Shown piece after piece: positions 46,401-58,972 of a DNA stretch of 64,000 nucleotides. How positions within the stretch are numbered: the first letter of the stretch is position 1; every line of letters begins with the position of its first letter. The translations under genes were made by a program, and so were the position numbers. The stretch spans positions 1 through 64,000 of the forward strand of contig LLEY01000240.1 of the NCBI GenBank assembly GCA_001414485.1, given 5' to 3'. The notes below the pieces were generated by a model. It saw only the letters and a program-made list of their open reading frames with translations. It was not told the origin of the DNA and did not search any database. The DNA comes from Calycina herbarum. Lineage: Eukaryota > Ascomycota > Leotiomycetes > Helotiales > Pezizellaceae.

Positions 46401-49400
46401 AGGCATCCTCGGTTGCTTCAGTTGGAGTGTCGGTGGAATCGATGGCTTTCGTTTCATAAGACGTTTGATCGTGAATGATGGCTTCCACGGGGGTCAAATC
46501 TTCTTTAATTGTGCTTGGTTCTGGGAAATCTGTTGAAGCTTGGGATTTGTAAGAATCTTGAATCGGTTCCTCCGATGGTGAGAAATCCTGCATTGCCTTA
46601 CCCTTTTTCTTGCCTTTCTTGTACTTCTTTGAAGAGAATCCGAAGTCGTCCTCAACCTCAGGTGGAGGAGTAGCTACCGAATCCTCAGTTGTATCTAGTT
46701 GCAAATCCCGTGTCTCAACAGGCTCATCTGGGAAATCGCTAGGAACTGAAGAATGGCGAAGTAGACTACCACGCTTTTTCTTATCCTTTTTAGATTTCTT
46801 TGACGAAAATCCAAAATCATCTGAAGAGTCGTTCGGGGGTTCGATGATTGCAATTGGCTCGGTTACCGTGGAAGGCAATAATGGCTCACTCTCCTCTGGT
46901 GGTGTTACTTCTGGGGTGATTTCCTCTTGAGCGACAGAGCCTTTCTGCTTTTTCTTGTCTTTCTTTGAATTTTTTGAAGGAAATGCGAACTCATCCTCGA
47001 CCTCAACAGCTGTGGAGAAATCGTGTTGAGGCGTGTCGTCAGTCTTGTTTTCAAATGTCTCTTTTGGTTCGTCGAAATTGAATATTGGTTCGTCAATCAC
47101 AGCAGGAAGGCTATCTCGCTTCTTTCCCTTTTTGTCCTTCTTGGACTTCTTTGAAGAGAAAGAGAAGTCATCCTCAGTCTCTGCGGGTGTGGTAACGGTA
47201 TCAGTCTCCCGTGATCCTGAGAAGTCGGTAGCGGTGGCCTCTTGGAACGTAGCTTCAGAAGGTATGTCATCAGTAATTGCTGGAATAACGCTATCGCGTT
47301 TCTTGCCCTTTTTGTCTTTCTTGGATTTCTTCGAAGAAAATGCAAACTCGTCCTCCGAGTCGACAACGGCAGGCACATCGACAACAGCAGGCTCTTTTAC
47401 TTCCATAGGGAGTTCGGATGTATCACGCTTCTTTCCTTTCTTATCTTTCTTAGATTTCTTCGATGTGAATGCAAATTCATCTTCTGGATCAGCGGTGAGA
47501 GAAGTTTCGGCTGCCTCAGGTTGTGGAGTTGAAGCATCTGCAATAAGCGGGTCTGCCAGCTCAGCAATTGGTTCTTGGGAAAGGAAATCGTCATCGGTCG
47601 TATTTCGCTTTTTGCCCTTCTTGTCTTTCTTGTTCTTTTTAGAAGCGGCGGCCGCGAAATCTTCCTTCATTTGGCGTGCGAGCTCAAGCTGTTCTGCATT
47701 ATATCTACTTGCCGGACCCTCGCTAGAAAGGTCTTTGGACTCCGAATATGGTTCAAGGGGAGTGGTTGTTTCATAGCTCTGTGGTTCCTCGAAGGGTGCA
47801 GATTGAGAATGATTTCCAAAGTAATCTTCAGCGGGCTCTTCGGATTGAGGTGTCTGAGAAGTGCTACGGCGCTTTTTGTCTTTCTTCGAATTTTTGTTGA
47901 AATCTGCCTGCAATTGCCGTGCAAGGGAAAGCTGATCTTCGGGGTAAAGAATTGGAGTAACCTCACGCTTAGAGGCATCCTCGGTGGTTTCTGGAGCTTG
48001 AATATCTTCTGGGACTTGTACGTCCTGGTTAGGAGATTCCACTGTTGGTTCGTCATCCCATGCAGATGTGTCTTGTCGCTTTTTCTTGTCTTTCTTCGAC
48101 TTCTTGCTTCCCTTCTCAAAGTCTACTTTCATTTGACGTGCAAGTTCCAATTGGCTTTCCTCATAACCGGTTGGGAGTACATTCGCTTTGGTGGTGTCAA
48201 CAACCTCTTGCGTCGGGTTATAGTCGTCCGGTCTGCTTGGCGACCCTTCGACGGGTTGGTTCGCAATGTCATCGTCCCATGTTCCCGTGTCTTGTCGCTT
48301 GTTTTTGCCTTTCTTTGATTTCTTGCTACCCTTTGCGAAGTCTTCTTTCATTTGACGCGCATGTTCAAGTTGTTCTTCGGAAAATGTCAATTTAGGCTTG
48401 TCCCCGTCTGCAGCTGGTCCTATTGAAAGACTTCGTGCACGAATCGGCACGTCAGAAGGCTCTTCAACAGCCCTTGATCTAGACTCTTCCGGGTCAGGTG
48501 TTGCAGGTAGACTTTGTCGCTTCTTCTTGTCTTTCTTAGATTTCTTGCTTCCAGAAGCGAACTCCTCTCGTAGTTGCTTGGCAAGATTGAGTTGTTCTTC
48601 GACTTTTGAATCGGGTACCAGTGGCTTCGATTCTGGCTCAATATTGGACTCCTTCTCGTGATGAGCAGCAACAAGAGCGGCTCCGGCAACAACAGCAGCT
48701 GCAGGGATTATTGCTCCAGAAAAGTAGTCTTTGCTCTGCGCAGAACCATCGCGAGGAATCATGCTCGTAGGGGGTGTGAAAAAATCTGCGGGTGACTCCT
48801 CAGTCTCCCAGTTTTGAGCTTTGCCCTTCTTCTTCTTCCCTTTCTTGGATAATGGCGTAGCGAAATCTTCGAAAACGTCGGGAGTTTCAGCAACATTAGT
48901 TTGAAATTTCTCGATTGAAGGCTCAAGTTCAGATATCGGTGGTTGAGTTTCCTCGTGGGCATCCCAAGATTGTGCTTTTTTGGACTTCTTTCCCTTCTTT
49001 TTTGAACCAGGCGTCGAAAATTCTGAAACTTCCTCGGTCTTTGGTTGCTCAAGCTCTATAGATCGCTCTTCTGTAGGTACAACGTTTTCCAGGTCTAGAG
49101 CGGGTTGGTAAGATGGTTCGGGGGCGTTGTGTGTGTTCTCTTCGGAGAAATCGTGAAATTCGTCAGCTGTATCTGTATCTTGGACATCATGGAAAACTGG
49201 TTCTATAATCTCTGACTCAGGCTCAGGTTCCCAAGCAGTGGATTTGCCCTTCTTTTTATCCTTTTTCTTGTCCTTTTTAGACTTCGACGTAAATGACTCT
49301 TCAAACACTTCCTCGGCAGGGGCAGCTACCAGCTCGGGCGTTTGGAGACCAGCCTCAGTGGAAGTATCTTGAGTGAATTGGAATTCTGATTCGGGTAGTT

Positions 49401-52400
49401 CTATTGGTGTGCTAGAACCTTTGCCCTTCTTCTTGTCCTTTTTCTTATCCTTCTTTGATAATGGCATTGAGAAATCTTCGGCATCATCGATTGTTGGGGG
49501 TGGTGGCAGAATATCAGTTGATTCGGGTGCGATTTCTGGAGCTGTGACAGTTTGTTCAGGTACAAGATCCCAATTTCCCTTGTCCTTACCCTTCTTGTTT
49601 TTCTTGTCCTTTCTGGATTTTGGCGTAGAAAACTCGACCTCGTCAATAGCTGTAGGTATTGGCTGCACATCATCTGTGATGTCTCGGGTGGCTTCCAGTG
49701 CCTGTTCCTCGAGGGGAGGTTCCGGATCCAAAGCGGTCTTGGACTTCCCCTTCTTGTCCTTTTTGCCTTTCTTCTTTGATGAAGTAGCAAATTCATCGAA
49801 AGTATCAACTTCGTCGGGCACGTCTTCCACAAGATCACGAGAGGCTGTTGAATTGACAGCAGCAACTTCAATCTGAGGGCCCCCAGATGCGAGCTCAAAA
49901 CTATCCGCCTGGGGATCAGGCTCAGGCTCCCAGCTGTCCTTCGGCTTGCCCTTTTTATCCTTTTTCATCCCCTTTTTGGTTGGAGTAGAGAAATCATCAA
50001 GTGGCTCGGCTTCCAGCGGTTGCTCAGGAATTTCTTTGCTTGCGTCTGCCGTCGGCTCGTCAATCGTAGACTGTAGGGGTTCGGCGTCATCAATTTCCCA
50101 AGTTGCTGATTTTCCCTTCTTTCCTTTCTTCCTATCCTTTTTGGATAGAGGTAAGAGTTCAGGCTCGGCCTCAGCCGCAACCTCAACGACTCCCGGAGTA
50201 GCGTCAACTACTGGTTCAGAGAGAGAAATATCATCTTGAGTAGAAGAACGAGAGAGTTTGCCCTTCTTTTTGTCTTCCTTCTTGTCCTTCTTAGATTTGG
50301 AAAAGGAGAATTCTTCTGGTTCATCTTCTACTGGCATCTCACCAGTAAGAGATTTGAGCGCTTGCTCCCGACTATCCTCTTGGATGCTTCCCAAGGAATC
50401 TTTAGATAGATGAGACTTTCCACGACTAGGCGAATCAGTATTGTAGTCAGCAGAGCTGTCATCCTTTCTTGAAACTGGTGATGACTGCAACAAGTAAGAA
50501 CTCCGATCTTTGCTCATTGGGTCGATTGGTGGAGGTGTATCGTGTTGTGCTTCATGGCTTGACGAGGCTAGATAAGCTGCTGCGCCTGCAAGTGCAACTC
50601 CGGCAATTGCACCGGCAACAATGTCGTGATCATGAGATTTCGAGGTAAACGGTTCGCTTTCGTCGTCCCGGAAAGATATTTTGGCTTTGGGGGTGGATTG
50701 TTGGGAGTCAAGTAAACCTCCGGCATGCTCCTCTGAAGCAAGTTCAGTATTAACTGAGAGGGGCTCATTGAAACGATTACTGAAGTCGGGTAGAGACCGT
50801 TCAGAATGTTCCAACGCATCCTCAAAGTTCAAATGCGACGAGCTTCGGGATGATGTTACGCTGGCAGGTAATTCTGGCAAAGGTTGTTGCTCTTCTTCCT
50901 CGATATTAACTGTTGATCCACGACGGACGCTTTCTGGAAGATACAAGGGCCGGTACTCTTTCGCACTATCCCATGATGTAGGTCGATTTCGAGAGTTTCG
51001 TGAAAAGGGAAGTGATTCGTTGGTTGTTGTTCCCGGTGATGTTTTTCCTGGCGATATTTGCAGCGGGGTCGCTCTAGGCAAACCTGGCGATGAAGGTGTG
51101 GATCTGTTGCCTTTTCTCATTTTGAAATTTATTGGAACAGCGCTCTGGCTTGGGGATTTAACCGGAGTCTCCTGTAGGTGTTTTCGAGTAGAACTCCTCA
51201 ACCTGTCTTTTGCAAGTCGCTCCTCTTCCGGGGTATGTGGTCGGCTCTCTGGTAGAGATGGAAACTCGCCAAACTCCTCACTGGCTGGAGTTGCTGGTTC
51301 ACTAGGTGGGAGTGGAAGCAAATCTCCATATTGGGGGTCGATAGATGGTCTGAAATGGCGCTGAGTAATTTCGGGATCAAATTCGTCGTCCCTCTCTAGT
51401 TGTCTTCCGGTCCGCTCAGAACCTCCAGAAGCTTCATTGGCTTTCGATTGCTGGTGCTGGTGAGCAGCAATTGCCACTGCAGCACCCGCAAGGCCGACAC
51501 CCGCGCCAAGGGTGCCGGCATTACCTAAAAAAGAATCCTTTTTCGAAGCCGAGCTATCTCCCCTTGATCGACTCTTTTTTCTTTCACCGTCGCTTCGAGC
51601 GCCCTCATCATCGTCATATCTATGAGAGCTGCGCCCATTTGATACTGAACGAGAGAGGTCACCAACAGATTGAGATCCCTTGTCACCATACAAGCTGGAT
51701 GCATCAGGCATTGAACTTCGTTTCTTCTTCTTCTTCGATTTCACGTCGTCAAAGTCGTCTTTAGAACCTTTAGGGCTTTCATCTCGTGCACCAACCTCAG
51801 ATTTGGAACCAAACAAGCCGAAGAATCCACTGCCCTTCTTTTCTTTCTCCTTTTTCTTGCTCTTTCTCGTTTCCTCGTCTCCAGCTGGAGCAGAGGCAAC
51901 GGAAACAACAGATCTGGAGTCATCAAAGTCATCCCTATCCCGAGCACTGCTTCGTGATGAGGACTTTTTCTTGCGGCGAGGTTCATCATCATATCGAGAG
52001 GCGGTTTCGGAAACGACGGAGCGATCTCTATGGTCAAATACACCGCTGTCCCTCGACGAAGACTTCCTTGACCTTCTTGAGTCATCATAATCTCTATCTT
52101 GACTAACCTCGGATGGTGTGCTTGGTGGGAGAGACACAGCAGCTGGGTCTTGCTCGTACTCGTCGGCCTGGCTCCTTGATTTATCCTTTTTCCTGCTAGA
52201 TGATCGTTCCGAAATCTCCGAAGCAGCGGCAGAACGTGGAGGGGAGTCGAACCGTTCACTATCACGCTTAGACTTCTTCTTTGACTTCTTAGGTTCATCC
52301 CAATCATCTTCGTTGCGCAAATCATCAAATGCATCGACTGGAACCGAGATCTTTCGACCAATGCTTGAACCGCTAGGAGATGCCACTTCTACATCATCAT

Positions 52401-55400
52401 CAAAGACTGCAGAATCTCTCTTCGACTTCTTCTTGGACTTTTTAGGCGTTTCGACGTAACTTTCTGGTTCATCAACAATCTGTCGAGTCTCAATTGGTTC
52501 TGAAATTGGAGTGACATCTTCAGCCAAACTGCTTTGTCGTTTGGCCTCCTTGTCACGCTTTTTCTGTTCCTTTTTACTCAATTTTGGCTCGTTGAAATAA
52601 AAGTCCTGGTCTTGCTCTTTTGGTGCTGGAGCTACTTCCTCGAGGGGTGTTTCGTCAAAGGCAGCAGAATCAGAACTTTGCCTCTTGGCCTTGTCTCGTT
52701 TCTTTTGCTCTTTCTTATTGAGCTTGACTGGGAATTCGTCGCCCTCAGGTGAAATACTGCGCCAGTCTTGGGGAGTTGCCGCCACCTCGCCCATTACAAA
52801 ACCGGATCCAGAGATTCCAGATTCTGTTCCTGGGATTTGGCCCAAGTCTGTAATGGTTTCAGCGAATGGGGCTTGGTACACTCCTCGTGCATTAGAACCT
52901 GGCGGAGAATCCCTTCTGCGGAAAGAAGGGTCATCAATCACAATATTAGGGTCAAAGCCAGTGTCTTTCAACCCGGCTGCAACATGTGCTGTGAAATCGA
53001 GATCATCATCAAAGCCACCTGGCATATGCGATTGTTGTGCTGTAGGTTTAGGGCCCGGTGATGGAGGGCTGGCTTGTCTTCGACCTTTGGCTGGAGGGCT
53101 CTCTGGCTCAACAATCACACCGCGGTATTCATACGCATTCGGCGGGCTCTTCTCTCTCTCGGTGTCTTCAGACTTTGATTTCTTCGAAGTTGACGTATCA
53201 CTAGAAGTAGCGGCGACTCCCACACCAGCACCAATGATTCCAGCGGCAATAGCGCCCCATCCCTTAGAAGGCTTGGAATCTGACTTGGGCTCGGATCTTT
53301 GCTTTGGCTCTGGGCTCTTTTCGAACAATGGAACATCAGAGCTAGAGATGTATTCATCTCGGTGGTGATCTGAAGGGCTTTCGACGTCGAAATGTTTTGT
53401 CTCATTCTCGCCCCAAGTAACACCCTTTGATACAGTCGAGGCCGTAGGAGAGGAATACCCGTTGCCTCGTGGACCACTTGCAACTTCTGATACGGCTGTG
53501 CGAGGCTTTTCATTGCGATCTCTGGGTTTGGATGACCGGGGTGGCTCTGAACGAGCAGTTTCCGATCGACCTGATTCTGAGCGGGTTGGTTCTGAACGCG
53601 AGGGTTCCGAGCGAGATGGCTCTGCCCGAGATGTCTCCGATTTGGCAGATTGTTTTTGCTTTTGCTTTTCGGGCAAGGGAGATGGCACCGGTGTAGGTCG
53701 GACGAGGTTCAAAAGAGGCCTGGGTTTAACAGCGTCAGGGTCTCGCTTCAAGTATCCAGAGCTCGAACGATCTTGATCAGGTCTGAAGCCACGCAATTGT
53801 CGTGGGTCATCAAATTGATAATCGGGTTGGAAATCGGCATTTGGTGCATCGTAAGGGCCTTTATCCTTAGGATGATCCATTTCAGGTGGCGTTACAATCT
53901 GGACCTCTTCCTCTTCCTCTTTACGAGCGTATCTGCCTACAACCGAACCATCAGGAGAGGCTGAGCGTGAGCGGATAACTTGAGATGCTATCTTTCGAGC
54001 CATGACGATCTCGCGGTAGGCTCTGTCTGCCTCCTCTTGAATGGGATCACGTTCAGGCTCCCGACCACGCGGCTGATTAGTGTTATGGTCATCATATTCG
54101 GAGGCTTTTCCGTAATCAGAGGCCTGTCCATATTCAGAAGGCTGTCGTCTCTCATTGCGTCTCTTTTCAGACCTAGACTCCCGATAGGCTTCACCTGCAA
54201 CAATTGCAGCTGCAACCCCAATAGCACCAGCCGCGATAGGTGCGGTAGAGTGGCTGATTTCTTTGAAGGCAGTTTCGGCATTGTAAAGACCATGGTCGCT
54301 AACTCCTCCTTGATAACGCTGACCTCTCTCGTCGTATTCTGCTTCATTAAAATAGTCACCTCTGTGGCTAGAAGGTGCATCTTTAATAGACGAGCTTCTA
54401 TTGCGGACGAACTCTGGCTCTCGTTCCACAGTAACAACTTTAGGAACAGACTCATGGCGTCGATGTCCCTGTGGTGAAGTCGTTGGGGTTGGGAATGCAT
54501 CATCGGCTACCTGGAACATCATAGGGTCAATTGCAGAAACAGTTGAAACTGCCGCTTCGCTCTTGGCTCTTCTATCATCGTAGTGGATTTCTGGGCGAGT
54601 GGCAACTTCAGACCGACGGTCATTGCGTTCTTCACGGCGCTTCTCACGTCTTTCATCTCGGGTTTCTTCTCGTGCATCTTCACGTCGTTTGTCGCGTTTC
54701 TTCTCTCGGCGCTCTTCGTCGGAATATCGAGAACCCTCTTTTTTCCTCTCCTTCTCCCGCTTCTTATCTTTGCGATCGTCACGATCAGGGTTGTCACGTT
54801 TGTCTCGTCGGCGTTCGTCCTTACCTTCCTTCTTGTCACTGTCTCTGCGTTTCAAACTCACACGAGAAGAATCGTCACGCTCGTCGTCCTTCCGTCTTGA
54901 GCTTACACGAGACACATCATCACGATCATCATCTCGGCGTTTGGAGCTAACACGGGAAACGTCGTCACGATCATTTTCTTTGCGTTTGTCTTTGTCTTTC
55001 CGGTCATCACCGCGGCTTGAAGCGATGGCAGCCCCTACAGCCACACCAGCAACGCCCGCCAGGGCAGCTTGGGCAACTGAGTTGCTTTTTCCGGAAGATG
55101 AAGTTCTCTTTAAAATGCTGGGTGATTCCGATATATTGGAAAATGGTTCGTTGTAAAGACTCTGAGATACAGGGGTATATGGCTGAGGTTGCAAAGGAGC
55201 AGGACCAGGTCTAGATGAAATATATGGCTCCGACCCAGATGCGACGGAATTTCTTGCAGCTTCAAATCTCGTAGGATCTCCAGAAGATTGAACAGGAAAT
55301 ACATGCTTAAGTGATGCTTGCGAACCACTAAAACTCTCGTTGGGTCCAACAGATTCCGAATAGGTGCGATATTGTTGACCAAAGTCGCTGGAAGATGACC

Positions 55401-56475
55401 ACGTAACTTCTTCAAACCCAACAGGTCTGTCGACAAACCCATTGAGGGAGTTTTCTGGTCCAAATAATCGAGGGTCCACAACGGTATTTTTTCTGGATAA
55501 AGGACGATGCTTTTCCTTACCCCACCATCCACCAGCTGCTTCGGCTCCAAAAGCTAATCTCGAATCAACACTATTTTCGGATTCGGCATCAGAAGCAGAT
55601 TCCCATCCATCTTCGTCGTAGGTGTCGGATCCATGGCTTATTTTTGAATTGCCCAAACCACGGCTTGCTCCATATAGAGCTCCAGCACCTGCAGCGCCCA
55701 GTGCAGCAGCTCCATAATGGTGATTATTCTCCTTCACCGCAACAACCTGGGGGCTTCTTCCATTCCTACTTCTCAAGTCATGCTTGTTCTGGTCTCTAGC
55801 AAGTTTGGCCAAACCCGCGCCCACAGCTAAAATCTCCGCCTCTGTATTACCGCGTCGTTCCGATCCGCTAACATTACCTCTTCGGTCAGAGCCACTGGCA
55901 TATCCGCGGCGCTCTGAACCACTGTATCGTCCTCCATCATTATTCCTATGTCTCTCTCTTTCCCTGTCACTCCATCGTGCACTCTCTCTGTCCATCGTCT
56001 TTCCAGACCTAGACCTAACCCTCCTAAGCTTTGGTCTTTTGATGTATCCATTGCCATAAGCCAAATCGCTATTAACGCTAGAACTGCTTGAATTGTTCAG
56101 TTTAAAGAGGCGACTACTACGGCGTCTTCGTAGCTTGCGGCGTTCCGAGGGCGCGGTGAAGAATGTTTTTAGACCCGTTCGCTTGGGGGGGAATGAGCGC
56201 GAAATGTCCACCAGTTCAAAGCTGGAGCTCGAAGAGTTGGACGAGGAAAGGTATGTATTATGACCACCGTATGCGATATTATTCACGCCGCGTTCGATGG
56301 GCATGGGCATGGGCATGTTGGTCGAGGGCGAGGGCTCGATGCGCATTCGTTGGGGCTCTTCGTATACGATTTCGGAGGGTGCTCGTCGCGAGTCTCGGTC
56401 TCGATCTTTTCGTCTGCCGCCCACTGAGCTTCCCGGGCTGCGGCGACGCCTGGAGCTGCTATGATCGGCCATCAT
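37415..56475 (-). CDS. Giant involucrin-repeat protein, leashin (Woronin body tether)-like
   Basis: Two exons, 38965-56475 (17,511 nt without a stop) and 37415-38911, joined over a GTAAGT...GATAG intron of 53 nt; 6,335 residues. Two ATGs open the frame (56475, 56472). The first 1,100 residues are Arg/Ser/Asp-rich (RERERHRNN-like). About 1,250-5,100 holds some fifty Lys-rich motifs of the KKSKKDKKK type set in acidic, Pro/Ser-rich spacers, often followed by G(I/L/V)STP. Ten short Ala/Gly hydrophobic patches are spread along it. The last 500 residues change character: a coiled coil (LDLESKVEQLAAENRML), then a folded-looking helical region and an acidic end. Annotators of other fungi call such proteins 'involucrin repeat'. 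Leashin of Aspergillus and Neurospora has the same size class and layout and tethers Woronin bodies at septa, so this role is inferred. Confidence 0.92.
39700..40010 (-). repeat. Three in-frame tandem repeats of about 33 residues
   Basis: Within the giant gene, three adjacent units share the order (S/V)DLLPSQR.K.DTH, then LHRTSTIHK, then a short His/Asp/Lys spacer. The third is cut short after DLLPSKRAKEDT. Just upstream a pair of units share KSHR(S/G)HEFYV(T/P)KE. Both are recent-looking duplications in the region before the C-terminal domain. Confidence 0.8.
41220..52730 (-). repeat. Lys-rich motif array inside the giant gene
   Basis: About fifty Lys/Ser/Asp motifs, typically KKSKKDKKKGKSG or close variants, lie roughly 60-90 residues apart, separated by acidic spacers rich in Glu, Pro, Thr and Ser. 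Early copies are KKEQKKRDKAKRQ-like; middle ones end KKGKKRDS; later ones are followed by ISTP-like motifs. The DNA of the units has diverged, so this is protein-level repetition rather than a simple satellite. Confidence 0.85.
47640..48620 (-). repeat. Five QLxLARQMKEDF-type repeats in the giant gene
   Basis: Five consecutive motif units carry an amphipathic helix of the form QLELARQMKEDF placed directly before the Lys-rich motif (GSKKSKKDKKKRQ). Copies vary (LAKQLREEF, HARQMKEDF, LARQMKVDF, LARQLQADF, LARQMKEDF). Other units of the array lack this helix, so these five form a distinct block. Confidence 0.85.
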
Positions 56476-58972
56476 GATGGCTCTTTCTCGTTGTTGTTGA
56501 TCTTATTCGGGGGTGGTCGTAAAAGCATTTGTTTTGGGGTGGGCGAGATTGGGTGAGGTTTAGGATGGAGCGGGCGGCTCTTGTTGACTTCTTCCAGGTT
56601 GTGGTGGTGAGATCGTGAGAGAGCGTCAAAAAAGTGTGGCTGGGGGTTTCGTGCTTGGCATCAATCTGTGTTTGCCACTGGGGATAGCTTCAGCTCCGAC
56701 TCTTCATTTCACAATCAATCCAATCGCGAAAGTTCGTGATGCCAACGTTTCTGCTGTGTAAAGCTGTCTGTTATCAGCCTCAAATAGTCGCAATCTCCTT
56801 TCTTTCAATTCTTTTTTCTTGGTTTATTTTCACTTAATTTTTTGCTGTTTGTTCGAGTCGGTGGAGCTTCAATGATTTGCGCCAGGATTTTTTTATCTCA
56901 GAGCAACCTCACCTGACTCCAGTGGACGATGATTGCTTAGATGCATATGAGTGGAGGACAGTTTCTGTACTTCCGTCTGCAGACCCGCGGGAAAGGCGGC
57001 GAAAAATAGGCCTACCCTACACCTACCTTGCTGCACGAATGCGTTGTCAATTCATTGGTGGTGTGGTGGAAGCAGTGACTCTGAAACTTGTCATTATTCT
57101 TACGCTGGAGAATTTTGAATCGCTTTCTTCAGGCTTCGGTGTGCCTTCATTGCCCAATAACCAATTGCTTGGGTAGTTTTTCTATCCTTTAGTTAATGCT
57201 ATATGTCCCTCGAGGGTGAGAGTAATACGAAGACCCGGCAGTCATTGTGCAACACCAAGATTTGAGTCACTGACCGCTTTATCATGCATCGCAGTACGTT
57301 GGAACTGATTGGCGCTCGGGGCTAGTAGGGTGGACGAAGCCAGTGAGTTGAGTTGGATTGCATATCGTTTGTGTGGCATACCTATCTTGTAAGAGTTCGA
57401 GGCAACACCATCACACTAGGCGCATACAAGAAAGTTCGAGAATCAGCCCTATTGTTGCTATTGTAGGAAAGGGTCTGAGTCGATGTCTTATGCCTGGAAA
57501 TATGTCTCGGATTGACACATGTAGAGTGAGCTCACCTCATTCGACCAATCTTCCCACTTCAAGTGAAGTTTTTACTCTATATAGAGTAGGTGATCTCGTT
57601 CTATCGTTATTCTGACGTTACTTGATACTATTTCAATTACATCGACAGAACCGGTTCGATCCTAGACATCGTCCGCCTCAAGTAACATTTCCCAGCAAAA
57701 ACCTCAATATCGAGTGTGCGTTCTATTTTCATGGTAGGGTGGAAGGCATGAAAACTTCTTACCAACATGCCACTCTTTGTCAATGTAACTATTTGGTCGA
57801 ACTTGGTAATAAAAATACTGCCAAATAATGAAGTGAGAGTGGCATTTGTGTCAAAAACGCTGACATTCTATTGGGAAAAATGAACCAACGCCATGGCTAG
57901 ATGCATTCTCCTTCCACAACTGCACTATCCTACACCACACCCTATAAACTCACGATTCCGAGCTATTTCCATCTTTTGATATCTCATCCTCCTGCTTTTG
58001 CACCCTTCTTATTTATCTTTGGTCTAAATTATTTGATGAAGCTGTTTTGGAGAGAAGACCTTATTTGGCTTACTCGTTGATGGTTGGGATTACTTGTACT
58101 AGTACAAGTTTGGTTTACTGCGACTCTCTTTTTTGGCCCCCAAGCGTGATGCTTGGCTTACTCGGTGGTCGTTTGGCTTACCGGGCTCTACGTGTAGCGA
58201 TGAATCGTCGTACCTAAGATATGGTCGCAAAACTTCGATAAACACCACAACCATGGCCAAAATATCCAGATGCTTCGATACAGGGACCAATGAGTAGCTG
58301 ATAGATCTTCCTAAGTTTTCTGTTGTTTTTCCGATTTTTTTAAGGGGCTTGGGAAGTCTTGCAGTCGTAGGTACTAGACGGTACTGAAATCCGATGCTTC
58401 ATCGCTCACGTTGAGCTGGAATTGTTGGTAGGCAAACGGAAAATAGGCCCAGTTAAGCTTTCCAATGTACTGCAATTTAAGGAGGGTTTACTTGCTTAGA
58501 CATGGAGTGAAATGGAAGCTCAGTTTATATTCTTAGTGAAACGTACTTTTATTTTTCGCGTATAAATTCGAATTTACGAATTTGAATTATGTTCTAGTGA
58601 AGTGGACTCTGTTAGTTGTTTGTACTTTTTGCGATGTGCTACAAAGTGAAGTCAATTACTTATTTAGGAATAGTCAGATGTGTGGACCTGATTTCGTTCC
58701 ATGGTGGTTTGAGTGAATTGGACAAGTACGACTGTCCTCCCCAGAGTGAATCAAGAGCTTAATAACCTGGAATAATCTGGTGAATAGACTCACTGGAATA
58801 ATCGCTAGAACAATCACTATAAATTACTCAATTCCAAACAAGCTACTAATGTTGCTCTTTATAAAGGCTAGTTTGCACCTCAGTTAACCCCTTCAAATCC
58901 TTACCAACGCCGTAACCGTTCCTGGACATATTTCCTATACAACTGGAAATATATCCTACATCTCATATGTAT
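56476..58972. other. Intergenic, no gene seen; contains a perfect palindrome
   Basis: 2.5 kb upstream of the giant gene with no supported gene. The left end is a pyrimidine-rich leader for the giant transcript. A perfect 18 bp palindrome centred on TACTAGTA lies at 58092-58109, and TGGCTTACTCG recurs nearby (about 58067 and 58154). Confidence 0.45.

Noticed and set aside
38935..56475. Many plus-strand frames of 60-290 codons opposite the giant gene, often Ser/Phe/Leu-rich
   Set aside because: They mirror the Lys/Glu-rich codons of the real minus-strand frame; the repeated FFLSFLDF-like texture is the antisense of KKSKKDKKK.
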